NCBI RefSeq assembly: GCF_000149955.1
Contig: NC_030989.1
Span: 4,228,402-4,292,401, forward strand
Direction: 5' to 3'
Length of the DNA stretch: 64,000 bases
DNA from: Fusarium oxysporum f. sp. lycopersici 4287
Lineage: Eukaryota; Ascomycota; Sordariomycetes; Hypocreales; Nectriaceae
The notes below the pieces were generated by a model that was given only the letters and a program-made list of their open reading frames with translations, was not told the origin of the DNA and made no database searches. Position numbers and translations under genes: made by a program. The first letter of the stretch is position 1. Every line of letters begins with the position of its first letter. Of this stretch, positions 59,714 through 64,000 are shown one piece after another.

Positions 59714-60453
59714 AGAAGGTTCCTATTGGCACTTTGGGAGAATGAGATATATGACAGAGTTTGTGGCATAGATAAAATAATGTAAGGCTAGAGTGGCATT
59801 TGTATGAAATTTAAGTTCTCGTCTCGTTGCTGAGCTAACAATGGCGGATCTTTGACGGATAAAGCCTCCGTCCTCACTCACGATTACAAAGGGAACGGTA
59901 AGATAAAGAATAGTACATATGTCGGACAGGAAACGCCAGGCTTGTACAAACAGTGGTGTAACAGTTTGATAGTCTACAGCAACAACTCATACCTTCGACT
60001 CTCAACAAGCAGAAATTGTTGCAAACTACGTATCGATTTTCGCGAGCTTGGTTTCATATGTTTATGGCTTGGCTTTAGCAGGATAATAGTCGATATGTTT
60101 GCTGGGTTGCTTCTCAAAAGCTGCGTTTGTATCTAGACGACTACAAATTTAGCAACGTTCAGTTGCTTGCTTAATAGCACTCAAACGCATCTGGCGGACT
60201 GTCCTAAATGTTGAAGTTTGCCTCATACAAATAATAAAGTGATTGGCTTTTGCCGTTTGCTGTGTTGCACAAACTGGCGTGCGCTGCATCGCAGTGTAAA
60301 GCAGGCATCCATGACAAACTGATTCACTGAACATATAAATAGTCTCCAGTATCTGGGTGAAGACCGAGATTCTCACTTCACCATCCTCAAAGGAACTCAA
60401 GCCTCACATAAATCCTCACATTCTCGACAACAACACTTCGCCTAGTCGCTGAC
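59714..60453. other. Intergenic
   Basis: 3' flank of the receptor-like gene and promoter of the ankyrin gene (TATA box listed). No gene seen. Confidence 0.45.
60334..60340 (+). promoter_or_regulatory. TATA box of the ankyrin gene
   Basis: TATAAAT about 115 bp upstream of the start codon at 60454. Confidence 0.45.
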
Positions 60454-61273
60454 ATGGATCTCCTTCTCGCGCTAGGAGAGCAAAAGTACGCCGAGGAACA
60501 TCCATTGCATTACGCAGCTACAAAAGATGATGCTACTCTTTTCAGGCGTCTGTTACAAAAGCCTGGACTCCGCGCCGATATCGACGGCGACCCTGGTAGC
60601 GGACATGACTGTCTACAAACTGCGATTTTTAACGGCAACAAGGAGATTGCCGAAGCTCTGGTTACCCTACCTCTTTCTGAGTTTGATTGGACCCGTGAGT
60701 TGTCTATATGTGTAACTTTTAAAATCGAAGTTCTGAATCTTTCTAGGTCATCCCATAGCAGCTCATGGAGCCATCAGCTACCTAGCCTCCGCTGCTACAC
60801 TCGGCCGCTTCGACATCTTCAAGATCATGGCCGACACAGGGAATGTGGACATTTTCGAAGGAGACTCCCTTGGCAAGACCCAGCTGCACCATGTCAGCGA
60901 CGTACCCATTGGCCAGACGCCGTTCCATCCTATCGACGACGAGGGCGCTGTCAAGATAGCCCGATTCCTTCTGGAACAGGGAGCCATACAGGTGGACTGT
61001 GAGGATAACAAAGGGCAGACTCCTCTATCATTGGCTGCTCAGCATGGAAAGAGAGGCATCGTTCAGGTTCTTCTTGAAGTCAGCAGGGACCCGGACTCTA
61101 AGGACCAAGATGGAAACAGTCCCTTCTATTACGCCGTTCGCAACGGACATGGCCCTATCGCAGAGCTCTTGGCCAACACCGGCAAAGTCGACTGTGGCGT
61201 GAGGGCAAGGGCGGAGAGTGATCGGCGCTCAGACCAGGAGCGAGGACCAACATTTACGTGGCACGTTCTGTAA
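60454..61273 (+). CDS. Ankyrin-repeat protein
   Basis: Exons 60454-60694 and 60747-61273 (52-bp intron, GTGAGT donor, TTCTAG acceptor) give 255 residues. Ankyrin-type units include HPLHYAATKDDATLFRRLL, GHDCLQTAIFNGNKEIAEAL, KGQTPLSLAAQHGKRGIVQVL and GNSPFYYAVRNGHGPIAELL, with less regular units between. No other domain is seen, so it is a small solitary binding protein of unknown partner. The stop TAA at 61271-61273 overlaps a perfect GTAAGT donor at 61270; splicing to the acceptor ending 61321 would extend the frame by about 16 residues to a stop at 61365-61367. Which end is used cannot be told from sequence. Confidence 0.82.
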
Positions 61274-61558
61274 GTTTCATCTTGAGAGGGCTCTCAAAGC
61301 ATGCCGGATTTGAGTTGACAGTGACAAGTTCATAGTACGCCACCGAAATCTGCCATCAAAGTCTTGACATATGGAGATATGAGAAATGCGAGGTTTCCTG
61401 GGTCAAGATGCTCTGCTGCTATGCTTGTTTTTTCTTGTAGTTAGTCAAGAATAAACGCCAAATTAAATGAAGATGTGATATTGAGAGGCCTTCTTATGAA
61501 TGACTATATTGCTGTTCCAGTAAGAGCCTTGTGAACTTGTTGCCAAACTTCCCACCCT

Positions 61559-62722
61559 TCATTCCCCAGACGGCGGCTTGATTTCTGTCCCAACAGGACG
61601 AGGTTCACCCAAATCGATCATATCATCCTTCCAACTGAGCGGCTGAATAAAGGTCTTCCTCGAGGGACCGCAACGATCACCCGCGTTGAGATTAGCATGA
61701 AACACATTCCAATCCTCTGTACCATCAGGACTCTTGAAGAACGCGTTATGTGCAGGTCCATAGAGTCCATTCTTCGTTTCGAAAATGGGATCAGGTAACT
61801 TGGTCCAAGAATCCGGGCTAAGTGGATCAGAGCCTTTTGTGAATATCATGGCACCGAGTTTGTAGGCGGGTGTGTTGCAGGAGTCAGCAGCGTAGACCAC
61901 GTAAGTTGTCCCAGCTGGGGAGATAATTCCATAAGGTCCTTCGAGAACGGGCGAATCAGACTTTTCCCACTCGAACTCTGGGTGTGCAATCATTGTGGCG
62001 TTGCCACATGTTGTTGGCGACAGGAGTTTGGCGATCCATAGAGATGCACCATCAGGACTCTTTGGTCCTTCAACGGAAGAGAACTGAGCGAACATTAGAG
62101 CAGGACTTTGGAAAGGGCTGTAAGATACTTACAAGGAAATACTCGGTGCCTTCGATTTTAAAGATCGTCTACTGCTATTAGCCATGCGTCTTTCGGATAA
62201 ATCATTGCTCAACCTACAGCATCAAGCATTCCAGCATTGAAATTAGGAGGAATGATTGCATCCATCATCTCATAATCCGCCGACAATGGATTCTCCTTAC
62301 CACCTTTGAGAACGTATACTCTCAGAGTTGGCAGCATAACATCCCAGTTGCCCTCGTCACAAACACTCGCCGAGAAGTATACATACCAAGTATCACCGAC
62401 TTTGTGCATCTCAGGAGCCCAGAAGTTGCAAGCTCTGGTTGCATTGGATCTGTCGGACCAGATGAGCTGGGACTCAGCAGTCTTGAGGCCTTCGATGGTA
62501 GGGGCTTTGGTGATGCTGACGTTGGTCCATGTTGTTGAGGTTAGATAGTACCTAAGAGTATGTTCAGTATGGAACAGTGAGGTACTGGTTGGATGAGGAG
62601 TCTTACATCCCATCTTGATAGACGATATGAGGGTCACTTCCTGTTCTTATAGGATTTGTGAACCCAAGAACAAAGCTTGAGCATAACCCAAGAACCAAAG
62701 TGATTACCGATAAGACAAGCAT
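61559..62722 (-). CDS. Secreted GH43 glycoside hydrolase
   Basis: Exons 62607-62722, 62218-62551, 62133-62168 (36 bp) and 61559-62083 give 336 residues. The N-terminus MLVLSVITLVLGLCSSFVLG is a signal peptide. The five-bladed propeller signs of GH43 are visible: RTGSDPHIVYQDGMYYL with the catalytic base Asp, FWAPEMHKVGDTWYVYFSA, the acid Glu in LEGPYGIISPAGTTY, and YGPAHNAFFKSPDGTEDW near the end. This places it with alpha-L-arabinofuranosidase or beta-xylosidase type enzymes acting on plant cell-wall polysaccharides; exact specificity is open. All introns have GT-AG ends. A TATAAG lies about 75 bp upstream on the minus strand. Confidence 0.9.
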
Positions 62723-63192
62723 CGTAAAAGCGAACTTTGTTCACAGAGTTCCAAACAAGAAAGAAACAGCATTCTATCTTTGATTTTTACTGCCTCTTAT
62801 ACTTCGTTCTATCACCGATCATTTCCTAAAAAAAAGCCCGTTCTCAGGATAAACCAACACATTATGGAGCTCCCGTATATCGTGCAGCATATGATCTGAT
62901 GTCCATGCATGCCTCCCTATAATAACTTGCATATACTACTCGCTATTTGCTCGGCTACTATGAGGTTACGTCGCTGAGAATGAACCGCGGGGTATGTGAG
63001 GGGCGGTTATACGATTTAAGCTTGATCGTCATGCTTAAAGATGGGATCGACAAGTTGTTCACTTTAGCCATGCGCTCCAATAGCCTGAGTTCGAACTGAA
63101 GTTTAGCTCCTGGTTCTCGCCCTTCGTGTTGATTCTGTCCGTGAGGATGTTGGGACAATGTTGAGGAGCTCGGAGCATAACAAGCGATATCA
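62723..63192. other. GH43 promoter and tRNA upstream
   Basis: Contains the TATA box listed next. Nothing else seen. Confidence 0.45.
62796..62801 (-). promoter_or_regulatory. TATA box of the GH43 gene
   Basis: TATAAG on the minus strand about 75 bp upstream of the start at 62722. Confidence 0.4.
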
Positions 63193-63285
63193 TCCGGTAT
63201 GGTGTAGTGGCTAACATTTCGCGCTCTCATCTTCAGCTGAGGGATCAGTACCGCGGAGCCCAGGGTTCGATTCCCTGTACCGGAG
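63193..63285 (+). tRNA. tRNA-Glu(CUC) with 21-bp intron, copy 5
   Basis: The mature 72 nt is identical to copies 1-4 at 6.8-9.9 kb. The intron (63230-63250) closely matches that of copy 4. It is followed by a short T-rich stretch (TTTACTTTTG...TTTTTG) suitable for Pol III termination. Confidence 0.95.
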
Positions 63286-63617
63286 TTTACTTTTGATCTT
63301 TTTGTGCATATATATACTTTTCGAATATATATTAAATGTGGCAAATATTACCTCCTGTTGAGCACATCCTTCAGGAAGCATGGTCTGCTCCTAAAATCTG
63401 TTTATGTATAGTAAAAAGACACTTGAAAATTGTAATAAAGTTAAAGCCCTGCCTGTAATCAATGATCAAAGCTAAATATAACCAAGACATCAGCAGCTAG
63501 GAAATCTTTTTCCTCTCATGTTATACATAAATCCTCCGTGGTATAATGCCTATTCCGCAAGCAACATCAAGAACGCTTTCAGTAAACCTCCAATAATATC
63601 AAAATCATTCAGGGTCG
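63286..63617. other. Intergenic
   Basis: Between tRNA-Glu copy 5 and the ADH 3' end. No gene seen. Confidence 0.45.
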
Positions 63618-64000
63618 TTATCTGCTGGTATCCACGACATAACGGCCAGCAACGTTGCCTGCAATCATCATATCATAGACCTTCTGGAGTTCTGACAATC
63701 CGACAATCCTAGGTCTCATGTTAGTCTTGCCAATGATTGCACGTAGTGGATGTACTTACTTGTAAGGTGCCTTGATAAGACCTTGTCTGTAAAATTCAAT
63801 GGCTTCAGCAGTATCCTGTCGGTTACCGACATAGCTGCCCTTGATGTTGATTTCACTATTGTATCTCATCAATGCGTGTTCTGCGAATACGGTTTGTTTC
63901 ACTTACCGGACGACAGTGTCGAAAACAGGAGCCTTGACGAAAGCATTGGCTGGTAAACCAACACAGACAATTGTGCCCTTGCTCTTAACATACTGACTAG
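63618..64000 (-). CDS. Zinc-dependent alcohol dehydrogenase, 5' part outside window
   Basis: C-terminal part of a medium-chain, ADH1-like dehydrogenase. Exons 63907 to the right edge, 63760-63855 and 63618-63708, with introns of 51 bp each (GTAAGT donors). The visible sequence [19 protein letters not shown] belongs to the NAD-binding domain. It is followed by [20 protein letters not shown] and the C-terminal [20 protein letters not shown] ending VVDTSR, strongly like fungal cytosolic or mitochondrial ADH1-4. The zinc-binding residues and the start lie beyond base 64000. Role: ethanol/acetaldehyde interconversion, inferred from family. Confidence 0.9.

Noticed and set aside
60741..61002. Extension of ankyrin exon 1 frame through the intron
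   Set aside because: The intron has good signals and the spliced frame restores ankyrin repeats; the read-through frame is low-complexity nonsense.

Overview
The window looks like a chromosome arm of a filamentous ascomycete, most likely a Sordariomycete close to Fusarium. Protein genes are split by short introns (45-130 bp) with GTAAGT-type donors and CTAAC-type branch sites. tRNA genes carry introns next to the anticodon, and the protein families (GH72/CBM43 transglucosidase, INO80, DUF6546 F-box proteins, rhodopsin-domain receptors) are typical of these fungi. The genus call is inference from protein character; no search was run. Two runs of N (16817-17071 and 28319-28437) are assembly gaps.

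Layout. 1-10 kb: a truncated sterol O-acyltransferase (minus), a DUF6546/F-box-type gene (plus), two decayed gene remnants (minus), then four intron-containing tRNA-Glu(CUC) genes within 3.1 kb. 10-28.9 kb: conserved housekeeping block with INO80 (minus), the ribosome-biogenesis ABC-F ATPase ARB1 (minus), a small low-complexity protein (minus), a 4.5 kb gene-free stretch and a GPI-anchored GH72 beta-1,3-glucanosyltransferase (plus, interrupted by an N run). 29-43.2 kb: a scrambled remnant region, a zinc-finger/Myb-like protein (minus), a secreted S41-type protease (plus), a PAP2 lipid phosphatase (plus), a SYLF/Ysc84 protein (minus), an elongator tRNA-Met, a protein kinase with its own helical N-terminus (plus) and a promethin/LDO-like membrane protein (plus). 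43.5-49.2 kb: the proteasome ATPase RPT2 (minus, clearly damaged as written), ubiquitin-conjugating enzyme UBC1/UBE2K type (plus) and mitochondrial succinyl-CoA ligase alpha (minus). 49.9-64 kb: an accessory-looking stretch with an MFS monocarboxylate-type transporter, an AAAP amino-acid permease, a BBE-type FAD oxidoreductase (all minus), a rhodopsin-domain membrane protein with an 11-bp microexon, an ankyrin protein (plus), a secreted GH43 glycosidase (minus), a fifth tRNA-Glu and a truncated zinc alcohol dehydrogenase (minus).

Genes do not form operons; most are independently transcribed. Functional links are loose: RPT2 and UBC1 both serve ubiquitin-proteasome turnover and lie about 1.3 kb apart in divergent orientation. 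Transporters, oxidoreductase, receptor, GH43 and ADH in the right-hand 14 kb suit nutrient sensing and use, but no secondary-metabolite core enzyme is visible. The most striking anomaly is RPT2: the segment expected to encode Walker B is replaced by about 199 bp of unrelated sequence that itself looks coding on the opposite strand, and a separate +1 frameshift lies upstream. No CRISPR array, prophage or clearly new multi-gene system was found.
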